A stretch of DNA of 64,000 nt from the NCBI GenBank assembly GCA_013334965.1, contig JAAXWO010000001.1:151929-215928 (forward strand), written 5' to 3'. Positions 36,784 to 45,815 of this stretch are shown here, piece by piece. The position numbers were made by a program, and so were the translations under genes. The notes under the pieces were generated by a model. It saw only the letters and a program-made list of their open reading frames with translations. It made no database searches and was not told where the DNA came from. The stretch is from Chlorobiaceae bacterium. GTDB lineage: Bacteria > Bacteroidota > Chlorobiia > Chlorobiales > Chlorobiaceae. The stretch's first letter is position 1, and every line of letters begins with the position of its first letter.

Positions 36784-37577
36784 CCCTGAACGAGTTTCCC
36801 CTGATCGCTCTCGCCACCATTGCCTGCTGGTCACTTGGCAGCGTACTGCAGATTCCGGCAAGGAAGTCGAAAGCCTTCGACGGCATATCCTGGTTGTTTT
36901 TCGTCTCCGGCACCATGGTGCTCGTCTGGTTCCTCGTCTCTTACTGGATCGCGCTCGAACGCCCCCCCCTCCGTACCCTCGGAGAGACCCGGCTGTGGTA
37001 TGCCACCCTGATTCCTGTCGTAGGATTCCTGGTCGAGTATCGCTGGAAGATCAAATGGCTGAAATACTACTGCCTCGGCCTTGCCTCGTTCTTCCTTGGA
37101 ATCAACGTCATGTATCCGGATGTGTTTCAGAAAGCCCTGATGCCGGCCCTGCAGAGCGTGTGGTTCATCCCGCATGTCGTGGTTTATCTGGTCTCCTACG
37201 TGCTGCTGGCAGCTTCATCGGTGTCAGGGTGGCATAACGTTTTGCTCAATGTCCGCGGCAAACGCTCAACGCTCTCCGAATCGATGTCGCATTACCTTGC
37301 ACTGCTCGGTTTCGTCCTGTTGACTTTCGGGCTGGTTTTCGGAGCGCTCTGGGCCAAGGAGGCGTGGGGCCATTACTGGACCTGGGATCCCAAGGAGACC
37401 TGGGCGTTCATATCCTGGCTCGCCTATCTCGGTTACCTGCACCTCGTTGCAAGGAAGACCGATCCAAGGTCTCTCCAGTGGTATCTCGGCCTGGCGTTCA
37501 TCGTGCTGCTCGTCTGCTGGTTCGGCGTGAATTACCTGCCTTCAGCGCAGAACAGCGTGCATACCTACTCGGGTTGA
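36780..37577 (+). CDS. ccsA: Cytochrome c biogenesis protein CcsA
   Basis: A 265-residue multi-helix haem-handling protein (CcmC/CcsA family). The tryptophan-rich WWD-type motif is seen as AWGHYWTWDPKETWAFISWL (about residues 198-217), with conserved histidines in FIPHVVVYLVSY and further on in YLHLVARK. About seven to eight hydrophobic helices. It pairs with ResB to deliver haem across the membrane. Followed by a very strong hairpin and the convergent bshC gene. Confidence 0.92.
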   Translation: MTLNEFPLIALATIACWSLGSVLQIPARKSKAFDGISWLFFVSGTMVLVWFLVSYWIALERPPLRTLGETRLWYATLIPVVGFLVEYRWKIKWLKYYCLGLASFFLGINVMYPDVFQKALMPALQSVWFIPHVVVYLVSYVLLAASSVSGWHNVLLNVRGKRSTLSESMSHYLALLGFVLLTFGLVFGALWAKEAWGHYWTWDPKETWAFISWLAYLGYLHLVARKTDPRSLQWYLGLAFIVLLVCWFGVNYLPSAQNSVHTYSG

Positions 37578-37599
37578 GAGGAAGCCGACAGAAGGTGAG

Positions 37600-37689
37600 A
37601 AAGGACCGGAAGGACTTAAAGGACATCAATGCTGAAGAAAAGATTCTTCACTTTTTGGTCCTTTAAGTCCTTCCGGTCCTTTTCTTTTT
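37600..37689. terminator. 25-bp-arm hairpin between ccsA and bshC
   Basis: The segment at 37601-37624 is inverted exactly at 37658-37681 (24 bp, 25 with the flanking A-T pair). The loop itself holds a small stem GAAGAA...TTCTTC. A T-rich run (TTTTCTTTTTTT) follows on the plus strand. Within each arm GGAC recurs every nine bases. It most likely ends the ccsA transcript and the convergent bshC transcript. Confidence 0.85.
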
Positions 37690-39381
37690 TTACAGCTCCA
37701 CGATCAGATGCTCTTCGGTGGAATATCCCTGGAGCGCCTTGATCAGCTCGTCGATCAGGCCGGGGCCGAATTTGTTCAGGTAATAGAAGATGTTGATCGT
37801 CCTTTCCTGGGGTTTGCCTTCCGGGAAGAGGTTCAGTTCCGCCTTGTCGAGCTGTTGCAGCAGTTCGTCGTGTTTTCTTCTTCCCGCCCGATAGGTCTTC
37901 TCCTTTATGCTTCCGATGATTTTGGCAACCTGTCCTGAAGATGCTGCCAGGAAAGGCTGTAATGTCGGGTCCATTTTTACGAGCGCCGGTTCAAGCGTCG
38001 AAAGGGCTTTTGCAACTTCAGATTCGACCTGCTCGAACAGCGAGTCGATGTCGTGGTTCCCGGCGCCGGAGACCATCGATTTGCGAAGCTGCTGAAGATC
38101 CTGGAATACGGCATCATACACCTGTTTTCTCGAAAAACTCGGTCTTCCTGTTACCTTGAGCACCTTGTCCATCGTTCGCGCGATTTTCGGCTCGACGAGA
38201 GTGAAGCTGCCGCGCGGGATCATGAACGGCATGACCATGCCGAAATGTTCGTAGGCTTTCCGGAACTGCGCCATGTAGCTGATCTCTCCAGGGCCACCGA
38301 CATAGGCGAAGGTCGGCAGGACGGCATCCTGCACAAGTGGTCGTAGAATGACGTTGGGGCTGAATTTTTCAGGATGGTCCTGGCATATCTCGATCAGCTG
38401 GTGACGTGTGTACCGTTGCCTGTCGGGAAGGATGACGAAGTTGTCGGATGCAGGTTGTTCGATTTTCAGTCGCTGCCCCTGCTGGGTGAGGAAGAAGGCA
38501 TTGACCGCTCTCGGCTTGGTCTGGGCAGGATATCCCATCGATTCGAGGATAGAGCTCTGTGCGACCACGTCGTATGAGGTGGCAGGGCAGGTTTCGATCT
38601 CCCGGCAGAGGATTTCACCCGCCAGCTTTTTGAACTCGGGATCCTGGGTGGAAAGAAGTATCAGCGGGTGCTCCCTGAACAGCCGCATCATCGTTTTTGC
38701 AAAGGCGATCTCGAAGGTGGTGTCCGGTTCGTAGCATGAGATCAGGAGATCGGCAATATCCTGCTTGAAATCCGAATCAGGCAGGCTGTCAAGAAAATGC
38801 CGTACCGTGTCGGTGATGCCAGAGCCGAGCATCGTCGCACCGACCATCTGGTCTGTAAGCCGGTGTCCTCCCCCGGCCGTCACACGTTCGAGTCCTCCGC
38901 CCGAGAAAATGGATGCCGTGGCGGCTTCGTCGAAATCATGGTCTTCGCTTTCGATCCAGAAGATCGGCACGAAATCATATTCGGGGAAAAGCTCTTTCTG
39001 CTTGCCCGCCATCACCACGGCCGTCAGCGCCTTGTAGATGGTGTAGAGCGGTCCCGTGAAGAGCCCCGTCTGCTGGCCGGTGACGATCGCCATGCATCGC
39101 GGGGAGCGGAGCTTATCTATCTCCTGCTGCTGCCGTTCCGATCCTCCGAACATTCTGTTCTGCCTCGACAGGATGTTTGCCAGTTCCTGCCGACGGAAAG
39201 TCTTCGATGCGAGAATGCCGAGGTGACGATAGTAGTCGGCGTCCTTGCGGTAGTCAAGGTGGAAGCATCCGGAAACGAGACGGCTCCTCGCCTCTCCTTC
39301 GGATGTATAGTCGCAGAACAGACGGGGAAACCCCTTTTTCGGCGTCTGTATCCGCTGGTAGTCTATGAGAAAGGTATTCAC
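37690..39381 (-). CDS. bshC: Bacillithiol synthesis enzyme BshC
   Basis: Putative cysteine-adding enzyme of bacillithiol synthesis (563 residues). The family pattern is plain: [73 protein letters not shown] and [13 protein letters not shown], ending with [15 protein letters not shown]. Green sulfur bacteria make a methylated bacillithiol, so a role in thiol metabolism fits. The start is GTG at 39381. surE lies 4 bp upstream in the same direction, so the two likely share a transcript. Confidence 0.94.
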   Translation of the reverse strand: MNTFLIDYQRIQTPKKGFPRLFCDYTSEGEARSRLVSGCFHLDYRKDADYYRHLGILASKTFRRQELANILSRQNRMFGGSERQQQEIDKLRSPRCMAIVTGQQTGLFTGPLYTIYKALTAVVMAGKQKELFPEYDFVPIFWIESEDHDFDEAATASIFSGGGLERVTAGGGHRLTDQMVGATMLGSGITDTVRHFLDSLPDSDFKQDIADLLISCYEPDTTFEIAFAKTMMRLFREHPLILLSTQDPEFKKLAGEILCREIETCPATSYDVVAQSSILESMGYPAQTKPRAVNAFFLTQQGQRLKIEQPASDNFVILPDRQRYTRHQLIEICQDHPEKFSPNVILRPLVQDAVLPTFAYVGGPGEISYMAQFRKAYEHFGMVMPFMIPRGSFTLVEPKIARTMDKVLKVTGRPSFSRKQVYDAVFQDLQQLRKSMVSGAGNHDIDSLFEQVESEVAKALSTLEPALVKMDPTLQPFLAASSGQVAKIIGSIKEKTYRAGRRKHDELLQQLDKAELNLFPEGKPQERTINIFYYLNKFGPGLIDELIKALQGYSTEEHLIVEL

Positions 39382-39385
39382 GCTG

Positions 39386-40162
39386 TTACTTGTTCAGTCC
39401 CCAGGTTTCGAGTTCAGCCTTGAAGCGTCGATCGGTCAGGTCGCAGGAGAGCGGCGTGACCGCCACATAATTCTGCCGTACCGCATACTCGTCGCCGGAA
39501 AGGTCGTTGTCCTGAAGCAGGAGGGTGCCGCTGAGCCAGTAGTAAGGGTTGCCGTAAACGTCGTGCCGCTCGATGGCCGCTTCTTCCCATCGGGACCGTC
39601 CCTGTCCTGTGATCAGGATTCCCCTGATTTCCGTTTCGGGAACGTTGGGGATGTTGGCCGATAGTATGGTGTCGGGCGGCAGTCCCCGGCGAAGCACCTC
39701 CCTTGCAAGGGTTCTGGCAAACTTCGCAGCATAGGTGAAGTCGGCGTTTTCGTAGGTGGTAAGTGAAAACGCCAGCGACGGAATGTTCTGGATCGCTCCC
39801 TCCAGGGCGGCGGCGACAGTCCCCGAATAGAGGGTGTTCATGGCTGTGTTGCTTCCGTAATTGATGCCCGAGACGATGAGGTCCGGTTTGCATTCGAGAA
39901 TGTGGCTCAATGCTACCTTGATGCAGTCGACGGGAGTCCCCGATACGGTATGGCCGAAAAACCGGTTGTTTCTCGAATACTTTCTTATGCGCAAGGGTTC
40001 TCCGAGCGTCATGGCATGGCTCATGCCGCTGTGAGGTTCGGCCGGGGCAACGACCGTCACTGAACCCAGTTTTTTCATCGATGCTGCCAGGGCATGCAGG
40101 CCGGGGCCTTCGATGCCGTCGTCGTTACAGACGAGGATATGTGGTTTACTTCGGGGATTCAC
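39386..40162 (-). CDS. surE: 5'/3'-nucleotidase SurE
   Basis: Metal-dependent nucleotidase of 258 residues. Metal ligands [10 protein letters not shown] near the N-terminus, ...[10 protein letters not shown], and SGINYGSN are conserved. The nucleotide or polyphosphate substrate is usual for the family. Start is GTG at 40162 (MNPRSK); no ATG would preserve the N-terminal Asp-Asp motif. Located between the patatin/barrel gene and bshC on the minus strand. Confidence 0.95.
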   Translation of the reverse strand: MNPRSKPHILVCNDDGIEGPGLHALAASMKKLGSVTVVAPAEPHSGMSHAMTLGEPLRIRKYSRNNRFFGHTVSGTPVDCIKVALSHILECKPDLIVSGINYGSNTAMNTLYSGTVAAALEGAIQNIPSLAFSLTTYENADFTYAAKFARTLAREVLRRGLPPDTILSANIPNVPETEIRGILITGQGRSRWEEAAIERHDVYGNPYYWLSGTLLLQDNDLSGDEYAVRQNYVAVTPLSCDLTDRRFKAELETWGLNK

Positions 40163-40212
40163 GCTTCAGGTATCCATGATGTTTACTGTTATTCCCTCGT
40201 TTCACGTGATGT

Positions 40213-43005
40213 TCAGAAATCATGTCCAAGGCTGAAATAGAAAACCGTATCGGAAAAATTGATCTGGGCTGAATCGTTAAAGTGCTCTTTTTCGAAGGCG
40301 AACGGCTTGGCTACGGTAAACCTGGCCGGACCGAGGGGAGTTTCCCATACGAGGCTCGTCCCTGCACCCTGCACCAGCTGCGTGGTCGTCATGTTGCTTC
40401 GCTGTTCCCAGACATTACCGATGTTATAGGCAAAGATGAATGATGTCGGAAAGATGATCTGCAGGGGTGATTTGTATCGCAGCAGAGCCCCCAGCACGGC
40501 GATGTTGTTGCCGATCAGGTCGTTATCCTTCAAGCCGATAAAGCGGGAGCTGTATGCGTTGCCCATGCCTCCGAGGAAAAACTTTTCCGACAGGGGCACC
40601 GCGTTGCTGCTCGTTCCGGCAAGGGCGGTCAACTGGATGGTCGTATTGGGGTTGAGCAGAAAATTCTCTTCGTGCGATCCTGCGATCTGCCAGAACGGTT
40701 CGACGTCGTTGAAGAGGCTCGACGTCGAACTGTATCTGATGTTCGTATACCGGCCTTCAGTCGGGAGGAACGAACTGTCCCTTGTGTCGAGGGTAAACTG
40801 GCCACCGAACGACGCCATGTTGTTGTTCCCGGTCGCAAAGGGCTGAGGGAGCATGTCCTGAATGAATGACTGGGCGTTCTGCAGCGTGATGTTTGCAACG
40901 AGGCGGCCGTTTTTCTGGATCCTTGTGCCGAAGGCTGTCGTCACCCCGTAACGCTGTATGCCGAAAGAGCGCGGAAGGCCGGTCGCTTTTATGCCGGTCT
41001 GGTCTTTAAGCGCGAGTTGTCTTGTTTCGATATCGCGCTGGTCGAAAAACGCTTTTGAAAACATGGTCAGGGGCGTGCTGCCGAAGCGGGGGACGCTTAA
41101 TTCCAGATTGAACCTGTTGTTCCTGTCGCTGAGCTTCGCCCAGCCTCCAATCGAGTTGGCTGTGCCGCCGAGGTTTTCGTTTCTGAAGTCAAGGAGCAAC
41201 TGGGCATTCTGCGTCTCGTCGTACCTGACTCCGAGGCGAAGCACCGAGGGAGGTTTTTCGTCGAGCCTTATGTTGAGGCTGCGTTTGTGCCGATCTTCCC
41301 GGGATGTCAAGGTTTCCGTACTCAATGATACCCGGTTGAACACACCTGTCCCATAGAGCTGGTTGATCGTTTTTTCAGCATCTGCCAGCCGGAATGTAGT
41401 GGTGGTGTCGACGACCGTTTCGCGCATGATCGGCATTTTCCCGGTGATGTTCCGGTCCTGGGAGATGCTTATCGAGTCGACTTTTCCGTCTGAGAGCCGC
41501 ACGGTGAGCTTGTCGCCGTTGATCGATGTCCTGTCGATTTCCACGAGGCTGTATCCCTTTTCCCGGTAGAGCATGACCAGCTTTTCGAGCGATCTCGTCG
41601 CAACGGCATTGGTGTAGAGCTTGCCTGTCAGCGGTCTGAACGCGTTGTCGATTTCTTTTGCAGGTATCGGTTTTTCCGGGCCGCCGACAACTTCGACGAT
41701 GTTGATGCGGGGCAGCGGGACAAGCACGAAAACAGCCGTTCCCGCATGTTCATCCAGAATTACGCGTGCCTGCGTGAACATGTCTGTGGCAAGCAGCTCG
41801 CGAAGCGCTTTTTTTACGTGTGATTCATTGCGGACGATCGCCTTTGCCGTTCTCATCTGTTCCACATATCCGGGCGTTTGCGGTATCCCCTCTATCGTTT
41901 TCGAGAAACGGGTGATATCGATATCCCGGTTGCCGGTCACCTGGATGTTTCTCTTGACGGTCGATGCGAGAAGTTTGCCTTTTGCGTAACCGGCATCGAT
42001 CAGCTGGCGAATGTCTGAAAAATCGGTCGCCTTGTGGTTTCCGATCTCCGGGGAGATGACGATGTCGGCGCGGTCGAGTTGCTGTGGATACTGGATCTGT
42101 GTCAGGATGGTCATCGCCTGGTCGGCGGCCTTCCATGGGAGATCGATATCTTCGCTGTCGGTATACATCTTTCCGTGCGTGTCGACGGCAACCTTGTACC
42201 CTGCTCCGACGATGTCGAGTTCGTCGACCGGCAGGTTGGCGACCAGTCCCCCGTCAGCGAGTTTCCGGCCGTTACGCTCGATCGGCTGGTAGAGGATGGG
42301 AATGGTGCTGCTGGCCCGCATGGCTTCCGAAAGGGGACCGGAGGTCAGGGTTACCCGTCTGCCGGAGATCAGGTCTGTGGTGACCGCCCTGAAGCTTACC
42401 GGAAGGTCTGAAAATTCGTAACCGGTATGGTAGGGTGCGTTCAGGATGAGCAGGTCGATGGTTCTCGACAGTGTTTGTGCCGAGCTCATCGATTTGGGTA
42501 CGATCAGCCGGAAATTTTCGAATCGTATGGCGATCGAGGCCCTGTCCCTGATATTTTTCTGTTCGAGGTAGCTGTTGGCCCTGGGTGCATCGTCATCGAG
42601 CGAGACCAGTTTCTGCCAGGGGAGCGACAGCGCTATGGATTCCAGCTCTGACGCGGTATATCCTGAACTGTACAGGCCGCCGACAAGAGCTCCCATGCTG
42701 GTGCCGGCGATGAAGTCGATCGGGATATCCTCCTCTTCGAGCGCCTTGAGCACTCCGATCTGGGAAACGCCGTTGGCGCCTCCGCCCGACAGGGCCAGCC
42801 CGACGGTCTTTCGCAGGGGCCTCATGGCGGGCAGGATTGCGTACCGCTTGTATGGAGTGTCGAGTGTGTCCGGGTAGACTATCGTGGCGGCAGAAGCGGT
42901 ATTGCCACGGTAGACAGGCAAGCCGGTGATCATGAGGAGAACGGCAAGCGTCATCAGGGCGGCATGCCTTGTCGGGAGATGGATCTGTATGCGTTTGCAG
43001 TTCAA
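40213..43005 (-). CDS. Patatin phospholipase fused to outer-membrane barrel
   Basis: A 930-residue protein of the PlpD-like (type Vd autotransporter) kind. An N-terminal signal (TLAVLLMITGLPVY...TASAA) is followed by a patatin domain: GGGANGVSQIGVLKAL (oxyanion hole), GTSMGALVGGLY (nucleophile Ser) and DGGLVANLPV (catalytic Asp). Residues about 390-580 look like POTRA-type repeats (TNAVATRSLEKLVMLYREKG), and the C-terminal half is a BamA/Omp85-like 16-strand barrel ending in a strand with terminal Phe (FYFSLGHDF). TTG 43005 gives the longest form; an ATG at 42954 would shorten the signal. It probably exposes or releases the lipase at the surface; substrate unknown. Confidence 0.9.
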   Translation of the reverse strand: MNCKRIQIHLPTRHAALMTLAVLLMITGLPVYRGNTASAATIVYPDTLDTPYKRYAILPAMRPLRKTVGLALSGGGANGVSQIGVLKALEEEDIPIDFIAGTSMGALVGGLYSSGYTASELESIALSLPWQKLVSLDDDAPRANSYLEQKNIRDRASIAIRFENFRLIVPKSMSSAQTLSRTIDLLILNAPYHTGYEFSDLPVSFRAVTTDLISGRRVTLTSGPLSEAMRASSTIPILYQPIERNGRKLADGGLVANLPVDELDIVGAGYKVAVDTHGKMYTDSEDIDLPWKAADQAMTILTQIQYPQQLDRADIVISPEIGNHKATDFSDIRQLIDAGYAKGKLLASTVKRNIQVTGNRDIDITRFSKTIEGIPQTPGYVEQMRTAKAIVRNESHVKKALRELLATDMFTQARVILDEHAGTAVFVLVPLPRINIVEVVGGPEKPIPAKEIDNAFRPLTGKLYTNAVATRSLEKLVMLYREKGYSLVEIDRTSINGDKLTVRLSDGKVDSISISQDRNITGKMPIMRETVVDTTTTFRLADAEKTINQLYGTGVFNRVSLSTETLTSREDRHKRSLNIRLDEKPPSVLRLGVRYDETQNAQLLLDFRNENLGGTANSIGGWAKLSDRNNRFNLELSVPRFGSTPLTMFSKAFFDQRDIETRQLALKDQTGIKATGLPRSFGIQRYGVTTAFGTRIQKNGRLVANITLQNAQSFIQDMLPQPFATGNNNMASFGGQFTLDTRDSSFLPTEGRYTNIRYSSTSSLFNDVEPFWQIAGSHEENFLLNPNTTIQLTALAGTSSNAVPLSEKFFLGGMGNAYSSRFIGLKDNDLIGNNIAVLGALLRYKSPLQIIFPTSFIFAYNIGNVWEQRSNMTTTQLVQGAGTSLVWETPLGPARFTVAKPFAFEKEHFNDSAQINFSDTVFYFSLGHDF

Positions 43006-43094
43006 AGCGAATCCGGGCGCAGCCTGTTTTTGAGATCTCGTGCTGAGTTCATATCTTCAGTTTTAATGTAAACTCTTTAGTGGTAATAATAAAA

Positions 43095-43931
43095 ATGGTC
43101 TGGTTCAAACGGGCGAAGCCCTCGATCCGAACGACGGATAAACGCGATACCCCTGAGGGTCTCTGGTCTAAATGCGATTCGTGCGGAGCGGCGCTTCATA
43201 AAAAACAGCTTGAAGACCATGTGTATACATGCCCGGAATGCGGTTTCCATTTCCGTATCGCCCCGGAGCAGTATTTCTCCTTTTTATTCGACGACGGCAG
43301 TTGGGAGGAGTTTGACGGCCAGCTCAGGGCTGCCGATCCCCTGACGTTCGTCGATACGAAGAAGTATCCGGATCGCGTTCGGGACACCATGGCCAAGACC
43401 GGCAAAACCGAAGCGTGCAGAAACGCCCTGGGCAAGATGGGTGGTTCCACGACGGTCATCTCTGCCATGGATTTCGGTTTCATCGGGGGCTCCATGGGTT
43501 CTGTCGTCGGCGAAAAGATAGCCCGCGCAGCCGACAGGAGCGTAGAGCTCAATGCGCCGCTTATCGTTATCTCCAAATCCGGAGGCGCTCGCATGATGGA
43601 AGGCGCTTTCAGCCTCATGCAGATGGCAAAGACGGCCGCTCGTCTTACCAGGCTGGGCGAGCGGGGCATTCCCTTCATTTCGCTGATGACCGACCCGACC
43701 ACGGGAGGGATCAGCGCATCTTTCGCCATGCTGGGCGATCTCAATATCAGCGAACCCAACGCCCTGATCGGTTTTGCCGGTCCGCGAGTCATCCGGGATA
43801 CCATTAAACGCGACCTGCCCGAAGGGTTCCAGCGGGCCGAGTTCCTGCAGGAGCATGGATTCGTCGACCTCATCGTGCACAGGAAAGATCTCAGGGAGCA
43901 GCTGATCAGGTTGATTGGCCATATGGCGTGA
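43095..43931 (+). CDS. accD: Acetyl-CoA carboxylase carboxyltransferase beta subunit
   Basis: Beta subunit of acetyl-CoA carboxylase carboxyltransferase, first step of fatty acid synthesis. Zinc ribbon [11 protein letters not shown]...[10 protein letters not shown] (four Cys) is followed by the crotonase-like core [38 protein letters not shown] and [18 protein letters not shown]. Start at ATG 43095 (MVWFKR); a GTG at 43080 would add five residues. 278 residues. The gene ends before a repeat-filled spacer shared with convergent thyX. Confidence 0.96.
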   Translation: MVWFKRAKPSIRTTDKRDTPEGLWSKCDSCGAALHKKQLEDHVYTCPECGFHFRIAPEQYFSFLFDDGSWEEFDGQLRAADPLTFVDTKKYPDRVRDTMAKTGKTEACRNALGKMGGSTTVISAMDFGFIGGSMGSVVGEKIARAADRSVELNAPLIVISKSGGARMMEGAFSLMQMAKTAARLTRLGERGIPFISLMTDPTTGGISASFAMLGDLNISEPNALIGFAGPRVIRDTIKRDLPEGFQRAEFLQEHGFVDLIVHRKDLREQLIRLIGHMA

Positions 43932-44167
43932 GAGGAGGGCGTTACACGTGACGCGTGACGCGCGAGGAAATTCATGGACTGTATGGACGGAATGGACGGA
44001 ATGGACAGGGAATGAAAAATACCTGGCAAACCCGCCACGGTGCCCCTTGTCACGCGTCACGTCCCACGGGTCACTAGTCACGGGTCACTAGTCACGGGTC
44101 ACTAGTCACGAGTCACGAGTCACAGGTCACGCGTCACGAGTCACAGGTCACGCGTCACGCGTCACGT
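43932..44167. repeat. Heptamer and nonamer repeat element between accD and thyX
   Basis: The spacer is filled with short repeats. At 43975-44010 GGAC occurs every nine bases (ATGGACTGTATGGACGGAAT). From about 44045 to 44167 the heptamer GTCAC-N2 is repeated many times, some copies with GTCACGGGTCACTA spacing. A 17-bp perfect inverted repeat at 43946-43962 and 44151-44167 brackets the element. The right end overlaps the 3' end of thyX, whose last codons and stop come from the repeat. Confidence 0.88.
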
Positions 44168-44817
44168 CTTCCCCATCCCAGCGCCCTGCTTGTCACGGGA
44201 AACTGTGTCTTGAAAATCTCCATGACTCCAACAGCGATGTCCCTGTGCTCCTTCTGGGTGCCCGGATCGGTACGGACTTCGAGGTAGTGTATCCAGCTGC
44301 GTATCGACCCTTTCATGTAGAGCTTCGTCTGGGTCGCCAGAGGGAGCAGTACCCGTGCACACTCCTTTGCGATTCCTTTCTCCAGGGCTTCCTCATACTT
44401 TTCCATTGACAGCTTCGCCACGCTCTCCTGTGCCTCGTCGAACCAGCGGACGGTGGCTTCGTCAAGATCATCGAGGGAGTTTTGCCGGTTCTTGGTGTCC
44501 TGGCGCCTCGGTTCGTAGTGCTCTATGGCCGAAGCTTTGGCATATCTTTGGGAGAATTCCTGAAAACAGAAGCTTCTGTGACGCAGGATCTGGGGTGAAA
44601 TTGCCCTTGACGTAACGATTTCGACGGTCATGTCCACCATTTCGAAAATGCTCCAGTGCCTGTTGACGATGCAGTAGGAGAGGAGCTTTTCGTAGTCCTG
44701 AGTCTCCTGGTGGGGACTGGATACCCTTGCGCAGTATGCGATGAGCCCTTCGGGCGTAAGCGGACGTTCGTCTACTTCGATCAGGGGGTTCGTGACGGAG
44801 ATGAGGCGTACCTGCAT
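44155..44817 (-). CDS. thyX: FAD-dependent thymidylate synthase ThyX
   Basis: Flavin-dependent dTMP synthase (220 residues), alternative to ThyA. The ThyX motif appears as [14 protein letters not shown] (RHRxxSxxxxSxRY type), together with [38 protein letters not shown] and [23 protein letters not shown] 44817. The last residues (GRRDA) are written by the adjacent heptamer repeat, so the C-terminus has been redefined by it. No thyA is in the window. Confidence 0.95.
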   Translation of the reverse strand: MQVRLISVTNPLIEVDERPLTPEGLIAYCARVSSPHQETQDYEKLLSYCIVNRHWSIFEMVDMTVEIVTSRAISPQILRHRSFCFQEFSQRYAKASAIEHYEPRRQDTKNRQNSLDDLDEATVRWFDEAQESVAKLSMEKYEEALEKGIAKECARVLLPLATQTKLYMKGSIRSWIHYLEVRTDPGTQKEHRDIAVGVMEIFKTQFPVTSRALGWGRRDA

Positions 44818-45031
44818 GATGGTCTGGTATGGTTTGAACGATGTTGTTCAATAAATATAAAGTCTTAAAGTCTGGGCGCAACTTGACGCGGTTAAATTAT
44901 TTAAGGATTCAGGAACCGGATTTCTGGAATTCTTGTTCTGTCTCTGTATTTTAGGTGGTAATTGCAATGCTCCGACGAACCGGAAGGATCGTCCGGCCGG
45001 AGCTCGAACAACACAAAAGGGCTGCTTTAAC

Positions 45032-45709
45032 ATGGCAAATATCAATTTCGGCTTTGAACATCAGGCGAAGAAGCTCTATTCCGGAGCAATCGAACAGGGC
45101 ATCACCAACCAGCTCGTGCCGATGGTCATCGAGACCTCCGGACGCGGCGAACGCGCGTTCGACATCTTTTCCCGCCTGCTCAGGGAGCGTATCATATTTC
45201 TCGGATCGGGGATCGACGAACATGTGGCCGGCCTGATCATGGCCCAGCTCATCTTCCTTGAGTCAGAGGATCCTGAGCGCGACATCTATATCTATATCAA
45301 CTCTCCCGGAGGCAGCGTGTCTGCTGGACTCGGCATCTATGACACGATGCAGTACATCCGCCCCGACATCTCCACGGTCTGCGTCGGCATGGCCGCAAGC
45401 ATGGGTGCGTTTCTGCTTGCCAGCGGCACTCCCGGAAAGCGCGCTTCGCTGCCGCACTCCCGCATCATGATCCACCAGCCTTCCGGCGGTGCGCAGGGCC
45501 AGGAGACCGACATCCTCATTCAGGCTAGGGAGATCGAAAAGATCCGCCGCCTGCTCGAAGAGCTGCTCGCAAAGCACACCGGACAGGATGTCTCGAAGGT
45601 TCGTGAAGATTCCGAAAGGGATCGCTGGATGAACGCCGGTGAAGCGAAAGAGTACGGTATCATCGACCAGATATTCGAAAAACGCCCCGCCCCTCCCAAA
45701 GTCGACTGA
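45032..45709 (+). CDS. clpP: ATP-dependent Clp protease proteolytic subunit
   Basis: Serine protease subunit of ClpP (225 residues). The catalytic triad is visible: Ser123 in [15 protein letters not shown], His148 in [14 protein letters not shown] and Asp197 in [13 protein letters not shown]. Upstream frame extends to 44933, but the ATG at 45032 ([20 protein letters not shown]) gives the usual N-terminal propeptide length. Followed by a branched terminator. No clpX is adjacent. Confidence 0.96.
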   Translation: MANINFGFEHQAKKLYSGAIEQGITNQLVPMVIETSGRGERAFDIFSRLLRERIIFLGSGIDEHVAGLIMAQLIFLESEDPERDIYIYINSPGGSVSAGLGIYDTMQYIRPDISTVCVGMAASMGAFLLASGTPGKRASLPHSRIMIHQPSGGAQGQETDILIQAREIEKIRRLLEELLAKHTGQDVSKVREDSERDRWMNAGEAKEYGIIDQIFEKRPAPPKVD

Positions 45710-45732
45710 CCGCCGGAGCAGAGAGCATATGT

Positions 45733-45789
45733 GCCGCTGTGGACCGTTCTGCGCAATTCGCGCATGACCGATTTGCAGCGGCGTTTTTT
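45733..45789 (+). terminator. Branched terminator after clpP
   Basis: GCCGCTG (45733-45739) pairs with CAGCGGC (45776-45782) around an inner stem TGCGC-AATTC-GCGCA, followed by G and six T. It lies 24 bp after the clpP stop and before valS. Confidence 0.8.
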
Positions 45790-45815
45790 CAAGGAACCTT
45801 GCTGTAACCATAACC

